Part shown: positions 51,988 through 62,262 of the stretch, in pieces
How the letters are laid out: each line of letters begins with the position of its first letter
Position numbering within the stretch: position 1 is the stretch's first letter
From: an uncultured Lachnospiraceae bacterium
Lineage (GTDB): Bacteria; Bacillota; Clostridia; Lachnospirales; Lachnospiraceae
Reading direction: 5' to 3'
Assembly: GCA_947629865.1 (NCBI GenBank)
Contig: CANRFJ010000002.1
Span: forward strand, 149,071 to 213,070
DNA length: 64,000 nt
Program-made: the position numbers and the translations under genes
The notes under the pieces: generated by a model
Seen by the model: the letters and a program-made list of their open reading frames with translations, nothing else
What the model was told of the DNA's origin: nothing
The model's database searches: none

Positions 51988-52686
51988 ATGAAGAAAAAAT
52001 ATGTTGTATCGTTATTATTAACTGTTTTGACATTATCCTGTAGTACCGTAGCAAACGCAGCTGACAATGGAGAGGGTGCTTGTGGTAAAAAAGCTGAGGT
52101 TGGTCACGTTGCCGAGGTTGATGTATTGGAGGACTATATTCCAGAAGGCATCAATGATTTATGCAATGTTAAGGTTACAAGAAGTGCAAGCATTTCTGTT
52201 CCAGTAACATCTCCGTGTGATCAAAGCTGGAGAAAAAAATACCCTGATAACTGGATGTGGCAAGCTAACAGGGCGATTACAAGAGCTGACGATGAATTGA
52301 CTGACAGATATGGAATATATTATTATTCTGTATCCCAGAAAGCGTGGACTTCTGATCACACAACAACCACTGCACTTGTCAAAGAGGCAAAAAGCGAATG
52401 GGGATTGAAAGACGGTGCTAAATTAATGATTGCATTTACTGGACGGAAAATGTCAGATGGAACAATGGGAGAAGTATTAAAAATAGGAAGTCCGTATGCG
52501 GTAATTGTCAATTCTGGCTATGCTGACAATTCCGAGACTGTTCAGCACGAGACAGGTCATTGTTATGGTCTTGAACACAGAAAAAATGATAATAATTGTG
52601 TCATGACTGCCGTTGGTATGGGACATATAGGTAAAATATGTTCAACGCATAATACACAGTGGAAGTCGAACAAAAATAAATACTAA
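51988..52686 (+). CDS. Secreted metzincin-type zinc metalloprotease
   Basis: Signal peptide; HETGHCYGLEH (HExxHxxGxxH) and Met-turn-like NCVMT. Confidence 0.75.
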   Translation: MKKKYVVSLLLTVLTLSCSTVANAADNGEGACGKKAEVGHVAEVDVLEDYIPEGINDLCNVKVTRSASISVPVTSPCDQSWRKKYPDNWMWQANRAITRADDELTDRYGIYYYSVSQKAWTSDHTTTTALVKEAKSEWGLKDGAKLMIAFTGRKMSDGTMGEVLKIGSPYAVIVNSGYADNSETVQHETGHCYGLEHRKNDNNCVMTAVGMGHIGKICSTHNTQWKSNKNKY

Positions 52687-52702
52687 AAACATAGGGGCTT
52701 AT

Positions 52703-53332
52703 ATGAATTCAAAAAAAATCAAACTGTTAAGCAGTGAGATAGCGCTTGCAATAGTTATTATTGTAAGTGTTTTTCTCATTGCCAGGATGAAAAAAGAAAA
52801 TCACTATAAAATGCCTAAACAAAAAGACTGCTTAGTGTCTGTAAATGGTGAAGAAATATTAAAAAAAGAAATTGATTTAGTATACAAACAATTTGCAGAT
52901 TCTGGAGTTCAATATGATGAAATATTGAGTAATTCAATTGATGAAATATTGGTAATACAATATGCTAAAGAATTTGGTATTCCAGAAATCACTGAGCCCG
53001 AGGTGCAGAAACAACTACAAGATTATAAAAGCCAATATCCTGATTTGTATAATGAGGCAGTAAACGTATATGGCGTGGATGAACTATACAAAGGTCAAGA
53101 AAATAGAATGATGTATGATAGAGTAAAAAAATATGTGATGTCAAATGTTTTACAAGATAAGTTCACTGATCAAACTGCTAAAAAATTTATTGCTAAATAC
53201 AAATTATCAGGACAGTTAGAAGGATATTCGATGGAACAGATAAAAAAATCATTGAAAAAAGAAATTGAAGAATTTCTTTTCAATGAATGGGTAGATGATA
53301 TAAAGAAAGATGCAAATATTATTTACTATTAA
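52703..53332 (+). CDS. Membrane-anchored SurA/PrsA N-terminal-like foldase lacking a parvulin domain
   Basis: CLVSVNGEEILKKEIDLVYKQF, IDEILVIQYAKEFGIPEITEPEVQKQLQDYK. Confidence 0.6.
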   Translation: MNSKKIKLLSSEIALAIVIIVSVFLIARMKKENHYKMPKQKDCLVSVNGEEILKKEIDLVYKQFADSGVQYDEILSNSIDEILVIQYAKEFGIPEITEPEVQKQLQDYKSQYPDLYNEAVNVYGVDELYKGQENRMMYDRVKKYVMSNVLQDKFTDQTAKKFIAKYKLSGQLEGYSMEQIKKSLKKEIEEFLFNEWVDDIKKDANIIYY

Positions 53333-53427
53333 AACATAAAGTTTCATAAAATATATCTTATGGCATTAGGTTTTGTAGTTATGTATAAGATAATAAACAA
53401 TTGTAAAAAGAAAGTGAGGATTATCTA

Positions 53428-54258
53428 ATGAAATCGAAGAATTTAGTAATTATATGTTTAAGTTTGCTTTTGGCGTTTGGAAATTGCATACCAACAATGG
53501 CAAAAGAATCGAATGGGTATAATTCGAATAAAGTTCCAGAGTGTATGCAACCAGGTACAATTATTTTATTTGATAGCAACACGCACTTTATGATTTTAGA
53601 AGGAGGTTTTCCGAGCACAGAAAATAAACAGAAAATTCTATTAGAAGAAAAATCTTCAGATGAAAGGGAGCTGGAAGACGAAGCTAAACGCAATGGAACA
53701 TACTATTCAGCTCCTCATGAAAATAACATAGTACCTGCTAAAGGAATGAAAGTTATCTACGGAACAGATGGCTTATTGAATAGTGTCGAAGGAAAAGAGA
53801 ATGATACGGAAAGAATTACCCCGACAGCAAATACAGCTTTTAATAGCATATCTGTTTCCAATTCCAACAATATAATGAAAGCTGCCGCTAATAAGAAATT
53901 AATAGCTCAATGGGGACCTAATAATTATAATAAACTTTACAAAAGCGGAAAAGAGTATATAGGTTATGGACGGGCTACAACTTTTAATGATACAAAAGGT
54001 CAGAGGGATCATACTTTGAAAAAGGGTGATGTGGCAACGAGTTTGACATATGATAACTGCCAATATGGCACGAAGGTGCAGGTAAATGCACGAAAAAAGG
54101 GAAGTACAAAGAAAGCAACTCATGTTATGTATAAAAGAGATGCAGGAGGGATGGATAATGCAATTGTGGATATATGGAAAAAAGGGGTTGAATATTGGGG
54201 ATATAAGTATTCAAAGAATCTATCTTTGCCGGGCAAAACAAAGATTGTCCATAATTAA
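53428..54258 (+). CDS. Secreted protein, possible RlpA-like double-psi beta-barrel C-terminus
   Basis: Signal peptide; IGYGRATTFNDTKGQRDHTLKKGDVATSLTYDNCQYGTKVQVN..KRDAGGMDNAIVDI. Confidence 0.5.
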   Translation: MKSKNLVIICLSLLLAFGNCIPTMAKESNGYNSNKVPECMQPGTIILFDSNTHFMILEGGFPSTENKQKILLEEKSSDERELEDEAKRNGTYYSAPHENNIVPAKGMKVIYGTDGLLNSVEGKENDTERITPTANTAFNSISVSNSNNIMKAAANKKLIAQWGPNNYNKLYKSGKEYIGYGRATTFNDTKGQRDHTLKKGDVATSLTYDNCQYGTKVQVNARKKGSTKKATHVMYKRDAGGMDNAIVDIWKKGVEYWGYKYSKNLSLPGKTKIVHN

Positions 54259-55306
54259 GCACATTAATATATGTATTTCTTTTATATTGATTATAATGAC
54301 CTTAGTAGGATGTCAGGCTACCGAAAAAACACTCCAAAAGGATTCGGACAATCTGGCGAAAACAAAAATCACAGAAGACAAATACATAACACTTACAAAT
54401 ACATATGTGTCAGGTCAGGTGGGGACAAATAATGAAACGATGGTTATGGATGTTATAAAGTATGGTTTATCAAATGGAACAATATCCAAAATAGCTTCCC
54501 TGCCCTATACTTCGCAATACCCATTGACTATGTATGATGCCGAAGAAGAAAAAGTATATTATACAGCAAATGCTGATGATGGCAAGGGAGATGAATTATT
54601 TGTTATGGATTGCAATACTGAAAATACAGCGCAGTTAACAAAATATTTCTTTGCAATTAATAATATATATCCTATAAAAAATGGCATCTTTGTTGCAGGG
54701 GTAAAAAGACATGAGGAACTAGTAAGACCATATCTTTATGACAAAAAAACGAAGAAAGTAAATGCAATCTTGCTGCCTGAGGATGTTAATATAACTTGTA
54801 CTCATTATAATCCAATTAATCAGGAACTATACGTAGTTGGATATCGGGAACAAGATGACAGGAAAGCATTAGAAGAACAAGGTAACAGCGGTGATGTGGA
54901 GGGTATTACACATACTATATATAAGCTTGAAAGTAATAAATTTAAGCAGATATATACCAAAAAGAACTGCTATATCAAGAGCATTGCTGCTTGTGATGAT
55001 AGCTTATTTATTAAATGGGGGGCAAGCTATTTTAGCGAGCATATTAAACTGTCAACAATATATTTAGGGGAAAAAACGGAGGAATCTTTCCAATTTCCGA
55101 AAAGTGAAATGGAAAATCTGGTTGATAATGCTTTAGTGTATGTGGATGAAAACAAGATTTTCTATTTAAGGAATTTTGAAAAAAGCAAGGGAGAGAGCGT
55201 AGATCAATTGTGTTGTTATAGCAGACGTGATAATAACATCAAAGTATTATTTGATACACAAACGGAGTCAGCAATTAATAATGCGCAGTTTGTTGTTAAA
55301 AGATAA
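54245..55306 (+). CDS. Lipoprotein (start uncertain)
   Basis: Lipobox IIMTLVGCQ; TTG at 54245 overlaps preceding stop. Confidence 0.6.
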   Translation: MSIIKHINICISFILIIMTLVGCQATEKTLQKDSDNLAKTKITEDKYITLTNTYVSGQVGTNNETMVMDVIKYGLSNGTISKIASLPYTSQYPLTMYDAEEEKVYYTANADDGKGDELFVMDCNTENTAQLTKYFFAINNIYPIKNGIFVAGVKRHEELVRPYLYDKKTKKVNAILLPEDVNITCTHYNPINQELYVVGYREQDDRKALEEQGNSGDVEGITHTIYKLESNKFKQIYTKKNCYIKSIAACDDSLFIKWGASYFSEHIKLSTIYLGEKTEESFQFPKSEMENLVDNALVYVDENKIFYLRNFEKSKGESVDQLCCYSRRDNNIKVLFDTQTESAINNAQFVVKR

Positions 55307-55366
55307 TTTTTTTCTTTCCAAGACTGTGTGTTGCTAACCTTGTAAAGAGATTCGAGTGTGATATAT

Positions 55367-55420
55367 AAAAAGAGAATGCTTCGAGGAAAATAATTATTTC
55401 CAGAGAAACATTCTCTTTTT
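55367..55420. terminator. Bidirectional terminator
   Basis: AAAAAGAGAATG ... CATTCTCTTTTT between convergent genes. Confidence 0.65.
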
Positions 55421-55509
55421 ATGTTTATATTTATAGATGTGCCGATTTTAAATTGTTTTTTTCTTGCCCTATAAATACCCTTTAGAAAAAGAAACTCATG
55501 GGACGCCGC

Positions 55510-56052
55510 TCATATATTTGTGTTTATTACTTTTACTATTTCAATAATCTCTATATCTCCGTCCACGAGAATCTCGACGATAGGCTCATGCCCATCTTCG
55601 TTTTTTCCATTTGCCCAATACAACTCGGCCTTTCGCAAATTTTCCTTTTCCGATATTGTCCCGTCAAAGCACTTGTAAGCGTCTCCAACAAAGCAGTTCC
55701 CGTCAGCTCTGATTTTGGCGATCCCATAGGTCGGGCGCCCAAGGCGGACAAAGTATTCGCCCCAGCGCTTGGCCTCGCTATATGTTTTTGAGACATATAG
55801 TGAGGCGAGGCGGGAGGGATATTGCGGATATTTTTCCCTTCTGATTTTTTCCAGCGCCAATTCTCTGAGAGCGACATCTGTCTCGTGGCTCAATTCCATT
55901 CCCCTGTATCTTTGCGGATTCTGGTAAATATCTTTCACCACATCGAGCTGTGAATATACTCTTTTGTGCACTCCGTTGGGGTGCCTTTCGTCTAAAAGGA
56001 TATGCTCGCCCTGATATTTGGGAACATCAGAGATTACATGATAATAATACAA
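55510..56052 (-). CDS. DUF2441-like protein
   Basis: YYYHVISDVPKYQGEHILLDERHPNGVHKRVYSQLDVV. Confidence 0.65.
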   Translation of the reverse strand: MYYYHVISDVPKYQGEHILLDERHPNGVHKRVYSQLDVVKDIYQNPQRYRGMELSHETDVALRELALEKIRREKYPQYPSRLASLYVSKTYSEAKRWGEYFVRLGRPTYGIAKIRADGNCFVGDAYKCFDGTISEKENLRKAELYWANGKNEDGHEPIVEILVDGDIEIIEIVKVINTNI

Positions 56053-56059
56053 CTCTCAA

Positions 56060-56344
56060 TCAACCTCCCGTCCTCTCGTCAGTGTGCGCCGTATCGCGCA
56101 GTATTCTCTGGATATGCTTCTCAGAAAGCGAATACTCATCTGCAAGGGATTTAACGCTAATGCCGACTATATGCTGCCGGTAAATCTTCGCATTTCTGTT
56201 TTGATAATACTGCCTTGTTTTGGTCTGGCTTCCCCAGTTCTTTTTCTCTTTACACGGAATGTATATGCTTTTTCCGCTCACATACTGCTGGATCGCCTTT
56301 ATTAATTCCGGTGGCAGAATCTCCTCTGCCCTTATATAGCTCAT
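56060..56344 (-). CDS. CD3324-like small HTH protein
   Basis: MSYIRAEEILPPELIKAIQQYVSGKSIYIP; HTH VKSLADEYSLSEKHIQRILRD; AGGAGG RBS. Confidence 0.7.
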   Translation of the reverse strand: MSYIRAEEILPPELIKAIQQYVSGKSIYIPCKEKKNWGSQTKTRQYYQNRNAKIYRQHIVGISVKSLADEYSLSEKHIQRILRDTAHTDERTGG

Positions 56345-56723
56345 ATGAACCTCCTCTCTCGGCGGGGGCATCTGAGCTTATTTCGATTTTATTTTAAGCT
56401 CAGATTACTGAACTATAACATATTTTTTGCCCATAAATAGTCCACTCCTTTCGGTAATTATGCTGTTATTCTATATTCTTCCGGCGGGAATTGCAACCTT
56501 GTATTCGTTTATAAATGAAATTGCGTCAAAAAAACGGGAATCGCTGAAAAAACGGGACGCTTGGGGCCTTACATTTTTTTGCCTTGATTAAACGCAGGGT
56601 GTGTGTTAAAGTGCATTTATGGGACAATGTGGGGGAAAGGTATTTGGTAGAACGATAGTTCGAAATACAAGACCGTTTTATGGTACAGGGGAAGGGGTAA
56701 AATGGACGGAAGGGGTGGGGGAG

Positions 56724-56869
56724 GAAAAATAAAAAGACTTATCAGAAAAATAAGTCTTTTCATAATTACATTTGTAAATCCACTCTTGTGGAGGCTCCGG
56801 AGAGCGATTAGAATAAATTTTGATTTGAACTTGTAGTGTGAACTCATATGGTGGTAAACCGTTTGAGTT
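56724..56869 (-). ncRNA. tracrRNA
   Basis: Anti-repeat GUUUACCACCAUAUGAGUUCACACUAC complementary to CRISPR repeat; terminator AAAAGACTTA-TTTTTCTGA-TAAGTCTTTT; promoter TTGACA-N17-TATTAT. Confidence 0.9.
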
Positions 56870-56875
56870 ATTAAC

Positions 56876-56904
56876 ATAATACAAGAACGAGGCATATTTG
56901 TCAA
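56876..56904 (-). promoter_or_regulatory. Sigma-A promoter of tracrRNA
   Basis: TTGACA (56899-56904), 17-nt spacer, TATTAT (56876-56881) on - strand. Confidence 0.8.
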
Positions 56905-57006
56905 TAGCAAAATGGAAAAAGATAAAAAGATTTTTTGCCAAAGTTTTTCTCATTTTTGCTATTCGCAATTAAAAATAAAATGACAAATACGAGGAGGAAG
57001 AAACAA

Positions 57007-60000
57007 ATGAAAGAACGGAGTGATTATTATCTGGGATTTGATATTGGAACAAATTCCGTAGGCTGGGCGGTGACAGATGAAAATTACCGTATTCAGAAAT
57101 TTAATGGAAAACTGATGTGGGGAAGCCGCCTTTTTGACGAAGCAAACACAGCCCAGGAACGGCGTATGCACAGAACGCTTCGCAGGCGCTTACAAAGAAG
57201 GCGTTGGCGCATCAATTTATTACAGGAGCTTTTTGCCGAAGAAATCAGCAAAGTGGACATGGGATTTTATCAGCGGTTAAAAGATGGCGCACTGTTGCCG
57301 GAGGATAAGAGTGAGAATCAGATTTATACTCTGTTTCATGATGCGGATTTTAACGATACACAGTTCTATGAAAAATATCCAACAATTTACCATTTGAGAA
57401 AGGCGCTTATTACAGAGACGGATAAAAAGGATATCCGGCTTATCTACCTGGCGTTGCACCATATTATGAAGCACAGGGGGCATTTTCTGTTTTCTGGGAC
57501 AGTGGAGAATGCAACTTCTTTCCAGTGTGCATATGACAATATGGTGCGTTGCCTGGAAGATGAGTTTGACATGATGCTGAGTTGTGATGACAGAGATGAA
57601 TTGAGCAAGATTATTCGTGACAAGAGGATAACCAAGAGGGATAAAGCATCGCGAATTCTATCTTTATGGCATTGTGAAGATGAGGACAGGCAAAAGCAGT
57701 GGAAAGCGATGATTGGAATGATTTGCGGTTCAAAAGTCAAATTGGCCGAAGTTTTTGCTGATGATACATTAAAGGAAGCAGACAGACCTTCCATTTCATT
57801 TGCGGATACGTCTTATGATGAAATATATCCGGAATTAGAGGAAATTCTTCAAGAGCGGTGTGGTATTCTGGATATAATAAAAGGCGTGTATGACTGGGGG
57901 ATTCTGGCAGATATATTGAAAGGCGGGGAGTATGATGGAAACAGCTATCTTTCCATTGCAAAGGTCGGGATTTATGAAAAACACAAAAAGGATTTGCGGT
58001 GCTTAAAATCGGTGCTTCGTGATTTTGCTAATGATACATACCGCGATTTCTTTCAGAGACCGGGCAAAGATAATTATTGCGCCTATATTGGGACAACGCT
58101 GCGAAACGGCAAGAAAAGTTCTTCAAAGCGTTGTTCCTATGATGATTTTAAAAAGGCTACAAAGAAGATTTTGGAGGGAATACAGGCTGAAGACGGCGAT
58201 GAGAGGATTGATTATATTCTGGAGGAGTTGGAGCAGGGAACATTTCTGCCATTACAGGTCTCGAAGGAGAACAGCGTTATTCCGCATCAGGTTCATGCAA
58301 TGGAGTGTAGGGCGATTTTGCAAAATGCAGAAAAGCACTATGATTTTTTGCGCGAGAAAGATGAAAAGGGAAGGACTGTCAGCGAAAGAATCGTACAGCT
58401 ATTTGAGTTTCGTATTCCCTATTATGTTGGCCCTCTAAATACATCAAATAAGGGAAACAGCTGGATGATACGAAAAGAAGGGGCAGAAGGGCGAATTGAT
58501 CCGTGGAATTTTGAGGAGATGGTGGATACCAATGCCTCTGCAGAGCAGTTTATTCGGCGAATGACAAATAAATGCACTTATCTGAGAGGAGAAGATGTAG
58601 TTCCCAAATATTCGCTGTTATATTCAGAGTTTATGGTCTGGAATGAATTGAATAATGTAAAAATCAGAAGTGAAAAACTGCCCACTGAAATGAAAACAAG
58701 GATTTTTGATGAGGTATTCCAAAAAAACAAAAAGATAACGGGAAAAACTTTATTAACGTATCTTCAATGTGAAGGGATTGAAGTAGAGGCAAGCGACCTG
58801 TCTGGGTTTGACCAGACGTTTAAGAGTTCTCTGACCTCCTATCTTGACATGAAAAAGATTTTTGGTGAAGAAATTCAAAAATTTTCATGTAGAGAAATGG
58901 TGGAGGATCTTATTTTATGGATTACATTATATGGAGATGCGCCGAAGATGTTAAGACAGGTGATTCGGAATCATTATGGAGAGGACAGGCTGTCGGAGGA
59001 ACAGTTGAAAAAGGTCTGCCGTTTAAAATACCAGGGATGGGGAAGACTGTCAAAGAAATTTCTGAATGGTATAGAAGGCGTTTCGGTAGAGACGGGTGAA
59101 ACCTTTACGATACTCAGAGCGCTGCGTGAAACAAATGATAATCTCATGCAGATTCTGAGTTCCAACTATACGTTCTCCAAAGAGATAGAGGCCATAAATA
59201 AAGAAAAATTCCAAAATATTGTCAGCTTCAATTATGACAATATCATGAAAGACACGGTTGCGTCACCTGCAATAAAACGAGCGGCTTGGCAGGTGTTGTT
59301 AATCGCAGAGGAAGTACGCAAGATTATGGGAAAGGAACCGCTGAAGATTTTTGTGGAGATGGCCAGAGGGCCGGAGGAGAAGAAGGCAACGACTTCCAGA
59401 CAGCAAAGATTGCTGCAATTGTATGCCAAAATTAAAGATGAGAGCAGAGAATGGAAGGCGGAGTTAGAGAACAGAAAGGAAAGTGATTTCAGAAGTATAA
59501 AATTGTATCTGTATTATACGCAGATGGGCAAATGTATGTACTCAGGGAAAAGTCTTGATCTGTCACAATTGGCCAATCTGGAAGTGTGCGACAGAGACCA
59601 CATTTACCCGCAGTCCAAGACAAAAGATGACAGTCTGGACAATCTCGTGCTTGTATGTAGTGAATATAACCGTGCAAAAGGAGATGGAATGATTAAACCG
59701 GAGTGGCAAAAAAAGATGACTCCGTTTTGGCAAATGCTGAAAAACAAGGGACTGATTTCAGAGAATAAATTCCGTCGTCTGACAAGGAAGACACCTTTAA
59801 CCGATGAGGAATTGGCTGGATTTATCAACAGGCAGCTGGTAGAGACACGGCAATCTTCCAAGGTAGTAACGGAACTGTTCCAGCGTTTGTATGAAAACTC
59901 ACAGGTTGTCTATGTGAAAGCAAAGGCGGTTTCGGATTTTCGTCATCAAACGCTGGAGATGGTAAAATGCCGTTCCATCAATGATTACCACCATGCTCAC

Positions 60001-61068
60001 GACGCCTATCTCAATATTGTGGTGGGGAACGTATACCATGAGAAATTTACTAGTAATCCGCTTCGCTGGCTACGCGAGAAAAAAGATTATAATTATAGTT
60101 TGAACCGTATGTTTGACTGGAATCTGGAAAGAAGGGGGCGCATTATCTGGGAAAAGGGGAAGAAAGGGACGATTCAGACCGTTCGCCATTATATGAAGCA
60201 GAAAGATATACGTTACACACGCTATGCGACAGAAAACAAGAGTGGACAAAGTGGTGGGCTTTTTGACTCACAAATTGTAGGGAAAAATGAGAACGCCTCC
60301 ATACCGATAAAGAAGGGAATGGATGTAAAAAAATATGGGGGATATAAAACAAAGACATCGGCTTACTTTGCACTGGTACAGTCTGTGGACAAAAAGGGAA
60401 AACTTCAGAAAAGCGTTGAGGCCGTGCCGCTCTATCTAAAGCGGGAAGTGGAGAATAATCCGGAACGGTATCTGGAATACTGCCGTCAGGAGTATGGTTT
60501 GAAGGAACCTAAAATTCTTATACCCCGCATAAAAAAGGATTCCCTGTTCCGGATTAACGGATTTCTGATGCACCTGAGAGGAAAGACAGGAAAACAATTG
60601 CTTTTGCAGGGAGCCGTGCAGTTAATTTTGGATAAAGACTATGAAGTTTACTATAAGAAAATCGAAAAATATTTACAAAGAGACCAGCAAAATGCAAGAG
60701 AGAGACTCTCAATAACGGAGAGAGATGAAATTACTTCTGAAAGAAATTTGTGGCTCTATGATGAACTCTATCGTAAACAAAGTGAGACGATTTATCGGTA
60801 TCGGCCCAACAGTCAGTGTAGAATCTTGGCAGATGGGAGAGAACGATTTTTAGAACTTTCTTGTGAGGAGCAGTGTGTCGTCTTAAATGAGATTATGCAC
60901 TTGTTACAGTGTAAATCAATAATGGCAAATCTTAAAATGGTTGGCGGTAGTGGCCTTGCGGGTAAAATTCTTGTTAATAAGGTAATTACAAAATGCAATG
61001 AAGCGAAGTTGATCCATCAATCGGTTACTGGCCTGTTTGAACAGGAAATAGATCTCCTCGCACTATGA
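57007..61068 (+). CDS. cas9: CRISPR-associated endonuclease Cas9, type II-A (1353 aa)
   Basis: RuvC-I YLGFDIGTNSVGWAVTD, Arg-rich helix, IFVEMARGPEEKK, HNH CDRDHIYPQSKTKDDSLDNLVLVCSEYNRAKGD, HHAHDAYLNIVVGN; GAGGAGG RBS. Confidence 0.97.
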   Translation: MKERSDYYLGFDIGTNSVGWAVTDENYRIQKFNGKLMWGSRLFDEANTAQERRMHRTLRRRLQRRRWRINLLQELFAEEISKVDMGFYQRLKDGALLPEDKSENQIYTLFHDADFNDTQFYEKYPTIYHLRKALITETDKKDIRLIYLALHHIMKHRGHFLFSGTVENATSFQCAYDNMVRCLEDEFDMMLSCDDRDELSKIIRDKRITKRDKASRILSLWHCEDEDRQKQWKAMIGMICGSKVKLAEVFADDTLKEADRPSISFADTSYDEIYPELEEILQERCGILDIIKGVYDWGILADILKGGEYDGNSYLSIAKVGIYEKHKKDLRCLKSVLRDFANDTYRDFFQRPGKDNYCAYIGTTLRNGKKSSSKRCSYDDFKKATKKILEGIQAEDGDERIDYILEELEQGTFLPLQVSKENSVIPHQVHAMECRAILQNAEKHYDFLREKDEKGRTVSERIVQLFEFRIPYYVGPLNTSNKGNSWMIRKEGAEGRIDPWNFEEMVDTNASAEQFIRRMTNKCTYLRGEDVVPKYSLLYSEFMVWNELNNVKIRSEKLPTEMKTRIFDEVFQKNKKITGKTLLTYLQCEGIEVEASDLSGFDQTFKSSLTSYLDMKKIFGEEIQKFSCREMVEDLILWITLYGDAPKMLRQVIRNHYGEDRLSEEQLKKVCRLKYQGWGRLSKKFLNGIEGVSVETGETFTILRALRETNDNLMQILSSNYTFSKEIEAINKEKFQNIVSFNYDNIMKDTVASPAIKRAAWQVLLIAEEVRKIMGKEPLKIFVEMARGPEEKKATTSRQQRLLQLYAKIKDESREWKAELENRKESDFRSIKLYLYYTQMGKCMYSGKSLDLSQLANLEVCDRDHIYPQSKTKDDSLDNLVLVCSEYNRAKGDGMIKPEWQKKMTPFWQMLKNKGLISENKFRRLTRKTPLTDEELAGFINRQLVETRQSSKVVTELFQRLYENSQVVYVKAKAVSDFRHQTLEMVKCRSINDYHHAHDAYLNIVVGNVYHEKFTSNPLRWLREKKDYNYSLNRMFDWNLERRGRIIWEKGKKGTIQTVRHYMKQKDIRYTRYATENKSGQSGGLFDSQIVGKNENASIPIKKGMDVKKYGGYKTKTSAYFALVQSVDKKGKLQKSVEAVPLYLKREVENNPERYLEYCRQEYGLKEPKILIPRIKKDSLFRINGFLMHLRGKTGKQLLLQGAVQLILDKDYEVYYKKIEKYLQRDQQNARERLSITERDEITSERNLWLYDELYRKQSETIYRYRPNSQCRILADGRERFLELSCEEQCVVLNEIMHLLQCKSIMANLKMVGGSGLAGKILVNKVITKCNEAKLIHQSVTGLFEQEIDLLAL

Positions 61069-61940
61069 GTTGGCGGATTGTAGTGATTTCAAACAGCGCA
61101 AAGCTGGATTATAAAATGGGACATATGATTGTGCGGCAGGAAAATATCACGAAGATTCATCTGAGTGAGATACTGCTGTTACTCATTGAGTCAACAGCAG
61201 TATCTCTGACGGCCAGCCTGCTCAGTGAACTGACAAAAAAGAAGATTAAAGTTGTGTTCTGTGATGAGAAGCGAAACCCATCTTCAGAACTGATAGGATA
61301 TTATGGCAGCCACGATAGCAGCGCCAAGATTCGCAAACAGGTTCAGTGGAGTGAGGAGTCAAAGAGATTGGTTTGGACAGAGATTGTCTCAGAAAAGATC
61401 CGGAATCAAAGGCTGTTTCTGGAAGAAGTGGGCAAGGAAAGAGAAGCGGAATTACTGGGACAATATCTGGCAGAAATACAACCAGGAGATGAGACCAATC
61501 GCGAGGGACATGCTGCCAAGGTTTATTTTAATGCGCTGTTTGGAATGGAGTTCTCCCGTACACTGGATCACCCTGTTAATGCTGCATTGAACTATGGTTA
61601 TAGTCTGATTTTGTCAGCAGTGAATCGAGAAATTGTTTCGTGCGGTTATCTGACTCAACTTGGGCTGTTCCATGACAATATGTTTAATCCTTTTAATCTG
61701 GGATCCGATTTGATGGAACCATATCGGATTTTGATAGACCGTCGGGTTTATGAAATGAGTCCGGAAAAATTGGAACATGAGGAAAAGATGGAATTGATAG
61801 ATGTGTTGAATCAGACCGTTATGCTGGATGGAAAAATACAGTATGTGTCAAATGCGATTAAATTGTACTGCCGGAGTGTGTTTGATGCTATAGATGACAA
61901 TGATATATCACTGATTTTATTTTATAGAAAAGAAGGATAG
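61065..61940 (+). CDS. cas1: CRISPR-associated Cas1 (type II)
   Basis: SWRIVVISNSAKLDYKMGHMIVRQ; ATGA overlap with cas9. Confidence 0.95.
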   Translation: MSWRIVVISNSAKLDYKMGHMIVRQENITKIHLSEILLLLIESTAVSLTASLLSELTKKKIKVVFCDEKRNPSSELIGYYGSHDSSAKIRKQVQWSEESKRLVWTEIVSEKIRNQRLFLEEVGKEREAELLGQYLAEIQPGDETNREGHAAKVYFNALFGMEFSRTLDHPVNAALNYGYSLILSAVNREIVSCGYLTQLGLFHDNMFNPFNLGSDLMEPYRILIDRRVYEMSPEKLEHEEKMELIDVLNQTVMLDGKIQYVSNAIKLYCRSVFDAIDDNDISLILFYRKEG

Positions 61941-61941
61941 G

Positions 61942-62262
61942 ATGAGTTACCGTTATATGAGAGTTATAGTCATGTTCGATTTGCCGGTGAAAAGCTCGGC
62001 AGACATTAGAGAATATAATCATTTCCGCAAATATTTGATTAAATCCGGCTTTATAATGATGCAGGAATCGGTGTATTGTAAACTGGCATTAAATGCCACA
62101 GTTGCAGAGGCAGTAATATCCAGTGTGAGGAAAAATCGGCCAGAGCGAGGACTGGTTCAGGCATTTAGCATGACCGAAAAACAATTTTCCAGAATAGAAT
62201 TTATTACTGGGACTTCTTCCTGGGAAATTCTGGATACAGATAAAAGGTTGGTGATTTTATGA
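61942..62262 (+). CDS. cas2: CRISPR-associated Cas2
   Basis: MRVIVMFDLPVKSSADIREYNHFRKYLIKSGFIMMQESVYCK. Confidence 0.95.
   Translation: MSYRYMRVIVMFDLPVKSSADIREYNHFRKYLIKSGFIMMQESVYCKLALNATVAEAVISSVRKNRPERGLVQAFSMTEKQFSRIEFITGTSSWEILDTDKRLVIL

Noticed and set aside
56617-56968. Two - strand ORFs upstream of cas9 (97 and 96 aa)
   Set aside because: They coincide with the tracrRNA and its promoter; sequence is not protein-like.
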